DNA of 6,637 bases, from NCBI GenBank assembly GCA_003229995.1, contig QIGJ01000335.1, positions 1 to 6,637 on the forward strand, read 5' to 3'. Positions 6,575 to 6,637 of the stretch are shown piece after piece. The notes under the pieces are model-generated. The model had not been told where the DNA came from. It did not search any database and saw nothing but the letters and a program-made list of their open reading frames with translations. Every line of letters starts with the position of its first letter. Position 1 is the first letter of the stretch. This stretch comes from Gammaproteobacteria bacterium. Lineage in GTDB: Bacteria > Pseudomonadota > Gammaproteobacteria > SZUA-152. The position numbers and the translations under genes were made by a program.

Positions 6575-6637
6575 CTAATTTTGCTGATTCAAGACCGTGC
6601 CCAATAATTTTGCGGTGACATCCACCACAGGAATGAT
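6575..6637 (-). CDS. hrcA: Heat-inducible transcription repressor HrcA (C-terminal end only)
   Basis: Only the last 20 codons and the TAG stop (6575-6577) lie in the window; the start is beyond the right edge. The peptide IIPVVDVTAKLLGTVLNQQN matches the characteristic HrcA C-terminus, which usually reads like RVIPLVDYTAQLL plus a few residues. HrcA is a dimeric repressor that binds CIRCE operators and controls groE and dnaK operons; its activity depends on GroEL, which lets it sense free chaperone. Its position directly upstream of grpE-dnaK-dnaJ is the classic hrcA operon order and strengthens the call, since the visible fragment is short. Any CIRCE site would be expected ahead of hrcA, outside the window. 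Confidence 0.8.
   Translation of the reverse strand: MIPVVDVTAKLLGTVLNQQN

Overview
All recognisable genes in this window lie on the minus strand. Read in the direction of transcription (high to low coordinates), the order is hrcA (last 20 codons only) > grpE > dnaK > dnaJ > a secreted DsrE-like protein > dapB > a short membrane-protein ORF that looks truncated. hrcA-grpE-dnaK-dnaJ is the classic Hsp70 chaperone operon with its HrcA repressor. dapB downstream of dnaJ is an arrangement typical of Gammaproteobacteria. Together with protein sequences of gammaproteobacterial type (for example the DnaK ending in [14 protein letters not shown]), this suggests a gammaproteobacterium outside the enteric group, in one of the lineages that kept hrcA. 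The species cannot be named from this sequence.

Right side (about 5488-6637): the hrcA 3' end, a 310-bp spacer with a 7-8-7 dyad and a repeat-like segment, then grpE. A 128-bp spacer with a perfect 13-bp stem-loop separates grpE from dnaK. Centre (3183-5482): dnaK, followed by an unusually long 365-bp spacer to dnaJ. That spacer holds two elements: a roughly 178-bp nested foldback (MITE-like) sequence just after dnaK, and a separate 13-bp inverted repeat with a nested inner stem close to the dnaJ start. Left side (1-3182): dnaJ, a DsrE-family protein whose signal peptide region contains a 15-bp tandem repeat, a 124-bp spacer, and dapB. The last 0.5 kb holds a small putative membrane-protein ORF whose last codons and stop come from one arm of a 35-bp inverted repeat. 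This looks like the edge of a mobile or repeat element.

GrpE, DnaK and DnaJ form one refolding machine: DnaJ delivers substrate and stimulates DnaK ATPase, and GrpE exchanges nucleotide. HrcA normally represses such operons and depends on GroEL for folding. No CIRCE operator is visible here; one would be expected upstream of hrcA, beyond the window. DapB (lysine/diaminopimelate synthesis) is a metabolic neighbour. The DsrE-like protein is an unusual insert between dnaJ and dapB. The genes themselves are ordinary. The most distinctive signal is non-coding: each spacer of the chaperone cluster carries its own inverted repeat, and two contain segments that may belong to one dispersed repeat family. 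I saw no convincing undescribed protein system.
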